This document shows positions 11,425-26,200 of a stretch of 64,000 nucleotides of DNA, one piece after another. Location of the stretch: the NCBI GenBank assembly GCA_013350335.1, contig CM023539.1, positions 40,906,631 through 40,970,630 on the forward strand. The letters run 5' to 3'. Source of the stretch: Chimonanthus salicifolius (taxonomy: Eukaryota; Streptophyta; Magnoliopsida; Laurales; Calycanthaceae). The first letter of the stretch is position 1, and the number at the start of each line of letters is the position of its first letter. Made by a program: the position numbers and the translations under genes. The notes below the pieces were generated by a model. The model was not told the DNA's origin. It saw only the letters and a program-made list of their open reading frames with translations, and did no database searches.

Positions 11425-14262
11425 CTGGGGATTGAATAACTTGTTTCCCTCGCCTCGCCTCGACCCACTCCACACTCATTTCTTGTAATAAGATCACGAG
11501 CTTTTTCTTTCTTTAAAAAAGATTTGATTTTTAAAAAATAAATAAGGTTTTATGTTTATTTACTCCACAAATTACCTTTAAAACTTAATAGTGACAGGTA
11601 AATTTCTATAAAGAACGTTTAAAATTTTCTAGTTTTTCCAAAAGTATTACAAAGAATATGGATTTGCCGTACTGATCTTACATGCCTTGTTCATAATTGT
11701 ACTTATATAATTAGATCGAGTCTAAATGAATTGACTCGATTTGAATTCATTAAATAGATTACTCTAACATAACAATAGTTAAACTGGCATAAATACAAAA
11801 TAACATCTTTGTACGTGTTTTTTAATTTTTTTAAAATATTTTAAATTGAAATAAAGACTTAAAAAATATATTTTTAATTTATTTTTTATCAAAAGTTTAA
11901 GAAGAAGCTAATTTCAAAAAAAAATTATTATCTTATTTATTAATTGGAAATTTGTGAATCTTTCAACACAACATATTGATAATGAAAAAGATGAATATGT
12001 AATTTGCAATAAATTTAAAAGAAAATTCAATTTTAACTTTACTTTCGTTCTTTCATTCCTTTTTCTCTCTCATGGTGTAAAAGTCGCTACTCTAAAATAA
12101 ATGTAAGCATAACAATCATTTTAAAGTTGGTAGAAAATCCAAATAAGCAATGAATTGTGTATGATTTTAGGTCATTGGGTTGGTAGAAAATGGGTATTTT
12201 CTCTCCTCTAGTTTTTCTATGTAGATTTGAATAAGATTTTATTTGCAAAAGTTCTAATGTTTTACAAAGCAATGTAAATAAGAAAACATGAAGAGGAGGG
12301 CTGCATTTGGATAGGGACAACGGGTAACGGTGGGGTTTGGTAATTAAAAGAGAGGTAAAAGATTAACTTTTTATCTCTTAGTTTCAACTTTTAAAAACCC
12401 TTTTTCAAGAAAGAAGTTTTTCTATTATTTGGGATAATCCCTTACTTAACCCCTCTAAAATTTACCCCATCCAAACGCAGCCGAAGATAAAGAGAAGAAG
12501 GGAGATAGATGGAGAAGACGTCTAAAAGGATTATCTAGATCATTAATGTAAATTTAAGATGCCTCTAATCAACATATCAAATTGACCCCTCTCTCTCTCT
12601 CTTGTGAATACGATAAAATCTAATGTTATAGTTTTTCTAATAAAAAAACCTTCTAAAATAACCTGTAGCGCTAAAGATTTACTACTAAATTAGTTTTTTA
12701 AATAAGATTAATAAATAAAAATTCAAATTTTACTATAAATAAAAATCTTGATATAGAACAAAGAAATTGTAAATAGGGTCACTAGAAGTGGTAAAGACCA
12801 CTCACATCAACATTCTCCCATTAGCCAACATTGACTACTTTAGAACATTCTTTCACTTGATCACTAGTGACAACTTTAATATATTCCACAATTTTTTTTT
12901 CTTTTAAACAGTAAATATATTGCAAAGGACTTTTTTTTATTCCACAATTTAAGCAAAAACAGAATGAATCATAGTCACACATCATATATTTTAACATACT
13001 TTTTTTTATACATTACAAACAAGCTTCACCTGACCTAGTTTTTAAAAATGGACATAATAAGCTTAATATACTATTATTCTATCTATTGGGTTATTCCGTT
13101 ATGTACCTTAGTAAAATATAAATTAACATGTGCATAGCTTCAATAAGACAAAAATTATTAGATATTATTGGATTTTTTAAGTTTTGTTCATTATTAACTA
13201 CTTTAATTACAAAGTAAATCAGTAAATAGTCTTATGCTATGTGCAGAACCACACCACAACTGGTATTTACAAATGGAATAGATTTGTGAGTGGAAAGACA
13301 ATTCATTCAGAAGATCTGTTACAAATCTAAGGGAGAAGTCCCATCACTTGCCTCCACTTCATGAATAACAAACATCTCACTTTCATGTGTCATAAATATG
13401 CAAATGAAATTCTCCGGGGCTAACAATACACAAGATTTGCGAGTGATTTCGTATATCTTTGAGATTAGTCTCACCTCCAATTGAAATAGAGATACTCATG
13501 TTATCCAAAAATAAATCATAAGAAATAAATTAACATTCAGATCAGATTGAAGTGAAATAGTAACAAGGAAACAAAAGAAATATGGTTGAAAAGGGTTAAA
13601 AAGTAAGAAATTAGGGTCTGAATACAATGGTTGTCATGAACTCTCATGAGAAAATTGCAGCAAATGTGGTGAACATGACACCATACAAGATCCAGCCTAC
13701 ACATTGGGTGGTCACTGTCTAAAAGATATCTGCTGGTCTACTAACTTGTCAACCAGATGATACATAATTACTTGCAGTACACATTTTACACAGTAATTAT
13801 TTACATCTGAATGCCTTTTTTTAGAGGTAACATAGAAGATTTCATTAATTTGAATGCTGATCTTCAGAGGAAAATAAAGTACCAAGTTTGCCAATCATAC
13901 CACTGTGGACTATTCTCATTTCTTAATTGCTGAATTATTTTATACTCCAAACCTAGGTTTTAGAATGGCCATAGATAAACAAGCCCAATGAACTATCGAG
14001 TGAATAAATGGCCTGCCCTCAATTTGAATAAACTTGGAGCAGTCTCATTTTCTACATATTAAATATTGAACCTAAACAAATTCAGATAACAACCATCATG
14101 AACTAACATTACTATTTCCATAGTCAATTCTCTCAAACGTGCACATGGAATCATGAGGGCCATCATAAAATTCATACTCATATCTCTTGATCATAAGAAA
14201 TGTGTCACTATGTAAACACTGAAATCATTTCTTCTCATATTTGAATGAAGACTCCAGCAAGC
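11425..14262. other. AT-rich region downstream of the RPH1-like gene, no gene recognised
   Basis: Very AT-rich with many T-runs and no supported exon. The part just left of 14263 should include the 3' untranslated region and polyadenylation site of the minus-strand gene. Confidence 0.5.
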
Positions 14263-14289
14263 TTACTCTGCTTTTCGCAGCCACTCAAG
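14263..14289 (-). CDS. RPH1: RPH1-like exon 4 (last, 27 bp)
   Basis: After the acceptor tgtctgcag the exon encodes LEWLRKAE and TAA. The preceding intron is only 153 bp. It is short enough to be missed by gene finders, but it supplies the conserved W-containing C-terminus of the family. Confidence 0.8.
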   Translation of the reverse strand, partial: LEWLRKAE

Positions 14290-17200
14290 CTGCAGACACG
14301 TAAGAAGGTTTTGGCTAGGGTTAGAATTGCCAACTACATCATATATCAGAACTCTGACTGGAAGAAAGTGCATTGAATTGAAATCATTTCAAAAATAACT
14401 AAACGAATAATTGATAGATAAAAGAAGATGAAACAATTGTACCTTCCAAGCATACATCAGAAAAAAAGCAATGGTATCTGCAGACCACACAACTGAAAAA
14501 GATTTCCAGAAGAATGGGATCAACACATTAAGTAGTGGGATGAGAAGAAAGAGATAGTTTAAAGCTTCCTTCTCATTCTTTGAGCAGTCGCGAGCCCGAA
14601 GGGAAGGAATGGCTGCAAAAAGGAAAAATGAGTAAGAAACAGTAAAGAGAATGCAGTTACAACAAGAGAATATAGTCTTCAGCCTAACTTGGCTCTTGGA
14701 CCTGGAAAATAAGGATGTAGATTGATTAAATAGCCACCAGTCCTTTCAAAGCAGATTCATCAGCTTGGACCTAGATGGCTAGACAACTGTGCTTGGTGAG
14801 TTAGAGCACGTATTCTGCTATAAAGTAAAGGAATAATCTATAATAAGGTTGGGCTAGGTCAAGATCATTGGTCAGTTGGATCAGGATCGGGTGGAGCACA
14901 GCTATATAACACTATGCCAATAAAGCTTGGTTGAGGACTGATCTTGACATTACTAAGTTTACACCCACTCACTGACAAGTAATCTTCCAAGTTCCAAGAA
15001 CCATGTGTCCAGGTTTTAAAACTTCCCTTACATACAAACATTATTGCATGCATTTGCATGAAAATCTGTTCATCTGAAGATCTCTAGTTCAGATAGAGAA
15101 ACTGAAAATACCACCTTAAAAGCAAATGTTTCTTAAAACCCCATGCATATCAATTTTCACAAACATGATCATATGGAAAGTGATGACGCCATCAAACGAG
15201 AAAATTAAAAAGAGGCAGTTTCGTATTCGACTCTGGAAAGCGCAAGACTAAACTAGCGAGTTCGGGCTCCAGATTGGTAGGTTCGGAGCACGTGGACACC
15301 ACGCATGGGCCCGGGGCCCACTTGAGAACTTAATGGCCAAAACCCTAGCTTAAACATGGAGTTTGAATGAAGCAAGGAAGCAGGCGAAATTAGCTAAAAT
15401 TCAGCAACTTTGCAGACATAACTGGGATATCAAACGATATCGGATTTTGATGAAATTTGGTTTGTTCAAAAGCTTATTGAATGAACTTTCCAACACGCTC
15501 AAGTTTGCGCGATTCTGATTTACTTAGCTGAGTTGTGACTGTTTTAGTGAACAGGTGTCAAAACCTACCCGTGACCGACTCGCTCTTTCACTCTCCTTAA
15601 ATGTGTTGAACTCTTCTATGGCCGACTATCCTCAACTCAATGGCGTGTCAACTCACCACGTCCCACAAGGATTAGGACTTTGAAGGCTTGTACAACTCCA
15701 AGGTTGACCAACTCATTGGAGAGTCATGATTGGCTGATTTTCTAATGCTTGTATCTCATTGGTTGACCTTGATGTAACCTACTTTAGTTCTTAAGCCAAC
15801 TAGGGTTGCTTTCCACCTTCTTAAAATCCTATATAAGGAGGCCTTGGGCAGCCACCAAAGGCATCCAAGGTGGTCGAGTATTCCTAGAAAAGGCTAAGGT
15901 AGAGTCAAGCGTCCGAAGTGTGGGATGCCAAGTTATCTTTTGTATGTGGTTTCCGCTTGCGGCTAGTATTGTGTTTTGTTGATTGTATTTAATAAAGTTT
16001 TCATTGTGTTTTTACTAGTTCAATTGGACTGCTAAGTTCATTACATACCAATCATAGTTTGCAATTCGTTTATTTCTTTCAATCGCACATACTAGAACTC
16101 CGGGACTACTTTTTCCTTGAGGGTGTGTAGCATTCTTCTTGGACTGGAGCACATTCGGCTGACGCTGAATACGTCTCCATATTTCCTGTGTTGTTCCTAG
16201 GTAGTTCAATTGGATTGCTATCTTGGCTGCATCAAAAAGGGTCATTTCAGTCTTTTTGCTACTTTGTTAGAAAAGTGGTCATCTTTTATTGGATTTCATG
16301 TCACTGAAATATCATCCCCTCTTAAAGGTGCATAAGCATTCACAAAGTCATATAATCAGCATAAATGCAGTCTCATGTGTTATCATGTGTTAATGCATCT
16401 ACTCCGCAGTTGAGCCCACCAGGCATGAATTCAAGTGTTTTTTTTTTTTTAATTAAAAAAACTCAAGTGCTAAGGATCACATGAAATTATGTCCACATGC
16501 TCATGAAATGCCCGTTTGGGGAAACTTCAATATGTGCATGAGACCATTTGTCCACTATTCACTATAAATTGAATGGCTTCATATCAGAGTAGAACTTGCA
16601 GGAAGAAAATAAAACCTACTCCCCCACTAACACTTCTGTATGTTGCAATGATCACTCTTTTGGAAAATGAGGGCAAGGTCAAGGATAGGATGTTTTTAGA
16701 AAAAATGGCCCATCAGACCTCAGCCTTCTTGTAAACATGGAATTATCTTGTGGAATTCTACAGATGTCTATTCATGCCCATATCTGCTAATGGGCAAGGT
16801 AAGCAGACATTGTAAGGTTTACTTGTCTAGGTCAATGCACAGGAAAAAACTCACAGGACATTGTAAGGTTTACTTGAAGCATGAAAGATGTAGGCATAAT
16901 ACAGGGTCCAAATCAAGTGCCTAGAAAAACATGCAGTTTGTGCATGCATGTCAAATATGAAATAACATACTAATATGGACACACTAGAAAATAAAAGAAG
17001 TGGTTCGCTTCAGGTATGTATGATGATATATGCATGCTATAGACAAAAATGGCCATAAGATGGTTCCAACATAATTCAGGCAGAAACTAGAAATAACTTA
17101 CTGAACATCCAGATGGACCACATTCCCATTAGTCTCCATATATCTGGTTCATTTGATGGGAATATGAGATTGAACGATAGAACTCCACCAATTAACATTG

Positions 17201-20200
17201 ACGCATATCCTTGAACTTCAAATACAGTGTATAATGCAGTGCCAGGAACTGCAGGATTCTTAGTGGCAGTGGATGCCCTTGGCGCAAAGGTAGCAGCTGT
17301 TTTTTGAACAACCTATTGAAGAAAGCTTTGATGGATATGAATGGACATTCATAATTTGAAGAGGCAAAAGGAAATAAATGCATATAGTTAAAGAAATACT
17401 TATATAATATGTCACATATGCCCAAAATTAAAATCGGTTTGTTCACTTGGAACACTTGATGGTTCAGTTCCGTTATACGTTGTCTATATATATCTCAGAA
17501 CCAACAGGTGCAATAGTGGTCTTCTGCTTTCTGCCATCACAAAGTATTTCCACTGCCAACTGCATTATATATTTTTAGTGTACAAATTGTAAAAAAAAAA
17601 ATCCGAACTGAAGCAATTTTCACTTTTAATTCTATTCCCATACCCCAATTTGTGGAAGAATGAAAAAACATATTTTATGAAATGTTCTCACCAAATGTTA
17701 ACTAGTTACATTTAAAGAGACCTTGAGGCTAGGAACCCAAGGCGGACTAGGTGTAATTCCACTTGAAGCTAGGAACCAAGCCCTATTATGCAAGTGGAGT
17801 TGGAGATTTGGAAGAGAGGAGGAGGCTTTGTGGTGGAGAATTTTGGTTCCAAGGTACGGCGTAAAGGGCGGGGAGGGGTTGAAAAACTGGGCTCCCCTAT
17901 GTTGAAGGCCTGGAAGAGAATCGGTAGGGGAAAAGGTAAAGTTGGGAATATCTTCAGGGAGAAACTCAGGATTCTACTGGGAAAAGGGGATAGGACACTC
18001 TTTTAGTCACACCTCTGGATAGGTGAGAAACCCATTAAGGAAGTGTTCCCTAGACTCTTTAGGATAGCCTCGAACAAACTCGCAACAGTCCATGATTGTT
18101 ATAGCCTAGGAAGGGACACCACGTCTTGTGATGTCCTCCTTAGAAGGCCCTTGAGAGTTTTAGAACAGAGTTGCTTCGAAGAGCTAAAAACGATGTTAGG
18201 GGAATTTCCTATCTCCAAAGAGGAAGAAGATGAGAGAATTTGGATACAAGCATCGTCAAGGGAGTTCTCAGTGAAGGCTGTTAGACTCTAACGTTGCGCA
18301 TGACCCCTTGGTCTCCACCTAGGTTGGTTTGGCCCCACCAAGGGTTCAAACTTTCGTTTGGTGTGCCATAAAAGGCAAATCCTGTCAAGGATGGAATTAT
18401 GTAGAAAGGGAGTTCTGAATCCGGGTGATGATACTATGTATTTTGTGGACATCAGGAAGAGGACAGAGATCACCTCTTTGCATGTTGTGGAGTTGTGAGA
18501 AGGCTTTGGATTAGTATGGTGGATATGATGGGAGTATCCTGGGTGCTGGATAATTCATGCAAAGGAATCATGGGAGGCTGGGCAATGCAGGGTCTAGGGC
18601 CAAAACAAAGAAAAGCTTGGCACACCATTCATGGGGCAATCCTATGGTCTATATGGAAGGAGAGAAATTCAAGGATCTTTGAAAACAAGCTCACTAAGAA
18701 GAGTGAGATTTATCGAAGATCAGGTGGAGACTATGCGCTTGGCTCATGATAGGTGAAGATTTCAAAGGACTTAAAATGAATAACTTTCTTACATCATGGG
18801 AGGGCTGCATGAGGGGCAACCCTAGAAAAGGCCTAACTCAAGAGATCTGGAAGCGACCTCCTCTAGGTTCTTGTAAGTTCAACGTAGACGGGGCAGCTAG
18901 AAGAAAACCAAGCCGGAATTGGGAGAGGGGGGGCTTGGAATTCTACGTGATTCTTGCGGCAAGTCGATCCTAATCTTTTCAAAATCAGTGGGTGTGAAAG
19001 ACTCAAATGAGGCCAAACTCTTCGTTATTTGGAAAGCTTTGACCCTATGGATCTCTAGTAAGCAGGGGTAGACTTATCACTGAAGGGGCAATAAAACAAA
19101 AAATGTACACAGGAAACAAAGCTATACAACCCCACCCACAGAGAATAACACCTCAGAACAAATACGAACACCGAAACCCCTAAAATAAGTAGACCAAGAT
19201 CTAATTTTCTTTTCTTCCTCCTTTTTCTTTTTCTTTTTAGTCCCACGCCTTTAAGAACCCATAGGAAAACAACCTCTGCATGTTTTTTTTTCATAAATTG
19301 GCTTAACTTGACCACGTCTAGCATCCTCCTTAGACAAGACATTTTTTTAATACCTCCGAGAACCTCCTCACCCTTTTGCCACCTTCAGTATTAACTATGC
19401 TAACCAAATTATCTATGTAGTCCACTTTTGACTCCAAAACAGGACCCACGATATGCTTATGATTCCTAGTCTCCCCTTGGCCCATGTTTCTAGCTGAGTC
19501 CAAATGTTTAGAACATGTATTAGAGTCAACCACAACAGAAAACAAGAAATTACTTGGCCCAAGCCCATTAGAAAACAAGAGGTTAAAATCACCCTCATGC
19601 CCTGAAACTCTCGTCATAGCAATCCATTTCTTTTCCTCGTTTAAGAACGGGGACCCAACATTTCCAAAAAATTGACAACCCGTCTCAATCAGCATACACT
19701 TGCAAATAAGAATTCTCAAGATACTTGTCCTCTTCAAAAGAAGAGAACTCCCCTTTCATTCTCCCATCAACCCCCATTCCAACATCAAGATCTCCAATCA
19801 CCTTCAATGGAGCACCTACCAGCGGGATGACAAAAGAGTCCCAATCTCTAGATGTCGTGTGTCAAGCTCACTGCAATCCTAGCCACTTTCACCAACGGAT
19901 TGAGAATTCAAAATTTGAAAATCAAGTTCCCGCCCATTCCTAGTTGACAGTGAAGATTCTGGTGATACTTTGTCAGAACGAGAACCCATCGCCCCATTTT
20001 CGTGCACACGAGTGATGCCGGAACCTGACGGAAAAGCAGACCACCCTAGGTAGTCAGTCTTTGTTGCCAATGAACTTAAAACTACAGAACTCCACCACCC
20101 TTGTTTACCAATTACGAAGATTGGTCTGATAGTGATCCGAAAACATGAGTCCCAACTTCATAACTAAATCCCTGGATACCTCCACAGTTTTTACAACATC

Positions 20201-23200
20201 CACAACAATTTGAGCCTCAATAAGATCCGCCAGATTAATTGGATTGATACACAGAACTCTACCCACCCTTTCAACAATTTTGTCGAAAGAAACCTCCGGT
20301 CCATACCACAAATAGAATTTTGAGCACTCGAATCCAAACCAATATCTTCATAGGCATGAAAATTGGGTTTATAGTCCTCTAGCGAGAGAAAAATATTTTT
20401 CCACCATTAATCCCCTTTTTCAAGGATTCTCCTTGCTGCTTCCATCAACTGACATGTCACCAGAAAATAGTCACTCCCCATCCACCTTGTCGTCACCTTT
20501 TCCGCACCATGAGAAAAAAGAAACACTCTACAAAATCCACAAACTTTGAAACTTCAAAAGACCAATAATGGATTTCTCAAGCTACTCTTTATTCGCTTAC
20601 AGCTGCGCCTCCTGAACATAAATGTCGAAACCCCTTTTCCTTTGCTATTGCTTCCTGCCCCCTAACCTTTGAGAACCTCTGCAAAAGATGCATAAGAAGC
20701 TCCTTTATCCCTCTTTTCACACCCAGAATTCCTACTAGATTCAAACGTCACCTGGTCTTTTGCCTTGTCGTTACCAACTGAAATCTCACCCCTGATGCCT
20801 TGAAAACTACCATTTCCTTCTTTTTGAAATCTTGTTCATTTGACCAACACCATCTTGTCACCATAAATAGATCCTTTGTGGGGCAGAAAAGCTTAAAAAG
20901 CCTAAAATTCATTTTTCATTCTCACAAAGGCAAAAAAAAATCCCTCTAATGTCCCTTTTCCATGGGATGAAGATGTCCCTGACCATCCCATATTTGCTGA
21001 AAGACTGCTCAAACCATGACGTAGATGCATAATCTGGAAGATGCCCCAGTCTGCTTTTCCTTCATTTCCTCCACTTCAATTCGCAAACCATGGATACTTA
21101 GTTCACTTAATTCAGAATAATAATATCCTTGGTTTGGAAATTGGTCCATGATGTATATCTTTATTCTTTAACTTTATCCATTTTCCACTTTACGCTTAAT
21201 ACAAATTAATTAAAAAGGACGTTTTCAGTAGTAAAGTGAATAACACTATCACATATAAAACAAAAAAAATAGAACTTTCTTTCAAGTCTAAAATAATTAA
21301 TACTTGCAACTTTACAAGTTTTGTACATGAAAAAAAAACAAGAGAAACAAATGGATTAGATGTCAAAGAATTAACCAATGATAGTAGAGGAGGAAAGTAG
21401 GAGAGAAAGAAGGAACAATTTGTGGCTTTGTGTTGTATGGGATTAAGTTTTTTTATTGTGGTAATACATTTATTACCTTATTTGTCGATTCCACTTCTTT
21501 ATTTGTTGATTCTACTTCCTAAATAACAATCATTACTGTTTTTTAAAAATAAAAAGATAATTGATTGACCTCACAAAAAACAGTGGATTGGAAATGCTTT
21601 TGATCCAAAATGTGATCCACATTATAGTGGATCACGATTTTAAGCCAATCAGATCATGATTCAAAGCCACTTTGAAATATGAACTAGAAGTTGATCTAAG
21701 TGATTCAACGAGTGATCATGCAGTGATCCAAATCACAAATCACAAGTAAATGAAGCAACCCAAGAAAACTTGGTTATGAGTGGCTCAATGCATTGCACCA
21801 CATTGTGTGCATGTGCGAGCTTTAAGCAGACTTTGTACTTGCATCATCACAAGCAGTTGAGATCCCTTCTTTATTTGTTCTATGTGGCTTTACCGACTCA
21901 ACTCAAATTGATATACCAAGTTAACTCTTGAAATCAAAAGACTCCTGTAGTACAACCCCTAGCTATGAGTGTGACCTATTGTAGGGGTGCATGCTTGGTC
22001 ATTATGATTGTTATTGCCAAATGAACAAAAACACCTTGGTATGATTGCAACAATAACAAGTGCCTATTGATAACATACACTTACCCTTCCCGATAATAAC
22101 TAGTACGTCTGTAAATACATGGTCTAAAGGGGTTATGGAACTCAGAATTCTACATTCTCTTTGCAATTTTCTAAGGTCATTTGGTCTGTTTCCTCAAGGA
22201 AAAGCAAATCCTGGAAAAAATTATGTTAGGATTCTTTTCATATTATCCAACAAATGCTATGAAATCCGGCCTGCTGTCGAATTATGAAAACCCGACGTTT
22301 TGGTTGTTTGTGTCAAAATCTTTAGTTTCATTAAAAATGAAAAAAGCATTCTCTTCGTGAGAAAGGAAAACCTCCCTTTTTTTACCTCATTAAATTTTCC
22401 TATCCCCTTATGGGAAATGGATTCCTTGGAAGGAGAGGAAAAAGTCACATTTCTTGTGGTCTTGGCAAAGAACACTTATTCCATGGAAGAAGAAAGAAAT
22501 GTGTCATTTTCCATGCTCCTTACTTTTTATAGCTGGAATATAACAAACAGCCCTTAGAAAAACTGTCTTTTAATCTGTTATCTATACTATTTTTGCAACT
22601 ATTTCGCAACAAAAGCACCAGCTCTTAGCATCCCTTGCTGCAAAGATTCTGAACCACTTTTCAAACTAGTAAGTTGTACACCAGTTTTCAAAATAGTAAA
22701 TTGTATACTAGTGGCTGCTTCATTGTATCTGGGACTACTATCAATGAAACTGTTTTCTACATCATTTCATTCCAGTGGTTGGTGAAAATCATCTCAAGGA
22801 GAGAGAAACAGTGAGACTTAAGGCATCCCCAAAAGTTTACTTGATCTGTACATCATTCTTCTGTTAATGTAGAAGTGGACTGAATGCATCAATATGCTTA
22901 CTTTCATGTATAAGCTGTTGTGACAAGAGTTGCAGTAGTAAATAAAGGTCTATATGAGAGCCCATTAAATCTTAAAAAGGGTTCTTAAATAGATGTTTCA
23001 CTCAAGAACCCAAACAATGCAAACACAACAAAAGGCAGAACAACAATACTTTGCTTTCTGGAAGGTAAGAAAATAATGTATTGACCAATTGGCAAGGCCA
23101 GTAACACACAACAAAGAAACAGACTTAAAGAACCAAGCAAAGAGGCCAACGGCAGACAACTAGAAATCAGATGAGAACAAATCCAACATAAGACAAACTG

Positions 23201-26200
23201 GAGAAGCAAGCCCTCAATCCAGAAATAGTGAGTTGACTTGAAATAGAGAGTAACAATAGATTAAGATTGGCTAATAAGAATATGCACAGCAGCATCAACC
23301 TTAAATAGTAATTGACAGATTTGGATAAAATACCCACCGTCCACTGAACATGCACAATATGGCTTCTCTAATCTGACAAGTCAGCTTTAGACAGAGCTCT
23401 AATCAAATATGGAGCTGAGATCTCTAACCTTATGAGCTGGATCCGCTTGGACAGAGCATTGGATATTTGGATGCAACATGGGAGATGATCCCAGATTCCA
23501 AAAAGGTGATATAGGATGAACTGTTTCCCATCTGAGGCTTCCTTCAAGTCCAAACAAAAGAGTTCCACTTCAAGATACTTCTCTTTTGGGCTGACTTGCA
23601 ATGAGAACTGTTCATGACGGTGGGCAGATCCCACAGATCATAACAGGTAAACTAATTGAATTTCTTCTAACATTTCTTAAATTTCTCTTCAGCCACATGC
23701 TAACCAAGATATGAGAAGCTGAGTCTACCTAAAATATCAGACGTAAAGATAAAGTGGTTCTTTCTTGCCAAATAACTCCAGGGATTCTCCAAAAGTCAAT
23801 ATTTCAAAATGGATCCTATAACAAGGCAGATTGCAAAAAGAAGGGAGTATCGCATCTAATTCCTACTGCAAGAAAGAAATCCTCGGTGATGAACTACCCA
23901 TGCAAAGGGACCCACTAAAAAAAGGTGCTTTGAGAGGAGGAAGGCTTTGTAGTCCCCTGAAGTTTCCTTGGCTACTATACTATATCTCCTCTGCTAGAGA
24001 CGATGACCATGCGCGAAAGAGGGGAAAACCCTAAAATTCTCGGCGACCAGAAGGTGATCCAGGAGGGGCGAAAGGAGAGCGCGGAAGAAGGAGAGTGGCA
24101 GAGGCAGAAGAGAAAGATCCACAGGCCACATGGAGAGCATCGTTCCTTCACTCTGTTCGTTGGTAACCTGCCGGAATCCATCACTAACAGTTGGATTCGT
24201 GAGATCTTCACCAAATGGGGAGCAGTTCAGGATGTTTTCATCCCAAGGAAGAAAGATGCAGCAGGCCGAATCTTTGCTTTTGTGAGGATGAGCAACGGAG
24301 TCTCGGCTGAAAGAGCTTCTTACGAACTGAATGGAAGATATCTAGTAGGGAGACGGCTACAAGTCAACCCTGCTCTGTTTCAAAGAAAGGAAAATTTCAG
24401 ATCTGCGTCGGACCCGATCCCGAATCCAAAATCTGTAAGTACTTTTCCTCCTAGACCCTCAATGGATACTTTCAACTCAAGAAAATTTCCTGGGGCTTGC
24501 AAATATGTTGAAGCAGTGACCAATCATAAGGTGGAATCTACAAAACCTAATAGACTGTTTGTAAATGGGAGAAGTTGTCATTCTACGAGGGAGGCTCCTA
24601 CTTTCAACATCACGATCCCTCCAAAAGGATGAGGAGGAAGTGAAGGGGTGGTTGTCTAAGTCAGTCATTGTATCTCCGATTGGCAGACAATCCCCAACCG
24701 AGATCTCCACCCAGCTGACCCAAGAAGGCCTCTCCGCCCTATCTATTAGTCAGATTGGAGATAATTTCTTTCTGATTAGCTTCAGGTCAGATGAGGAAGT
24801 TATTAAATTCCTGGGAGCAGAGACCAAACTGGGGCAGCTCATTTTCTATGGCAGATGGTCCTCTAACTCAATCATTCACACAAGAAGAATCTGGGTGCAG
24901 TGCTGGGGTTACCCTTTGGAAGGATGGACGGATTCAGCCATTAGGGCATGGGGCATTTGGAAACAAACTTGGTAAGGTGATAGAGATAGATCAGAGAAAC
25001 CTGAACAGGGGTGACTGCTCTACTCTAAGATTCTTGCTGGAAATGGGTTTAACCGAGCATCTTCCTCCAAAGGTAACACTAAATTGTGGAGGGAAAGTAT
25101 ATCAGATCACTTTGGCAATGTCTGTGGTGCCTCTTGGAGCCAAAACTGATCAAACTTCCAGTACATAGTCGAGACCTGACTCAGAGCAGTTCTCCTCCCC
25201 GCCGGTGACTTCCCGGCGATCTCTTCATTCGAGGCGTCTTTCTCATCTATCGAGGAGGACTGTGCCAAGTGTCTTGCATTCTGCTCATCCACATACCAGG
25301 AAGGTTGGTAGGTTTGTGGGTTCTTCAGAAAGTTCGAGGCAGGGAGCGAAAGCAAAGGGGGCTGGGCTTGTTCGTTTGGAGCGGTATCAACCAAAAAATC
25401 TGCTTCTATTGATACGGGAAAAGGAAAAAAAAATTAAGAAACTTGAGAGGGCCCTTACCCGAGCCTATCTTTCAGGACGGGCCTCTAGTCAATCCTCTGG
25501 GTCCAGATCTAGTCCAGTTAAGAATTCTCTGGGGCCTATTGATTCTCAGCCCGATCCCTCATCCCCCAATCAAGGTGCAGGCCTAGAGCCTGACCCACAA
25601 GCCCCTCAACTTGAATCCTCTTCTAAAGTGGTGGGACAGACTCTTCTTCCGATGTCTACTTTAGGGAATCTAGAGATGCTAGAACATGATTCTCAGCCCG
25701 ATCCCTCAATCCCCAAGCAAGGAGCATGCCTAGAGTCTGATCCACAAGCCCCTCAACTTGAATCCTCTTCTATAGTGGTGGGACAGACTCTTCTTCCGAT
25801 GTCTACTAAAAGGAATCTAGAGATGCTAGAACATGATGAAGTCACAGTATTGGAAACCAAGGAGCAGTGCGTAGGTAAGGATATTGAATAGGATTTTCTG
25901 GGTGTCGCCTCTCACCAATCCCTAGATAAGGCTTCAGTTGAAGGTAGAGAGGTGAAGGAGGGAGTTTCAAAGGAGGTAAATAACATTGCAGAAAGACGAA
26001 AAGACAAGATTATTCAGGAAAACTCAGAAAAGTTTAAAGGAGTACAGGAGTTAAAAGCCAAGGGATATTCTAAGTCGGATGGATTAGAAATTCTCAGGAT
26101 CGGTAGTGCTTTGGGGGTGAACTTTGATGAGCATCCATCGGCTTTTCATCATCTGAGCTTGTTGGAAGACTTGGATCGCTCCGCTTCTAACTCTTCTCAA

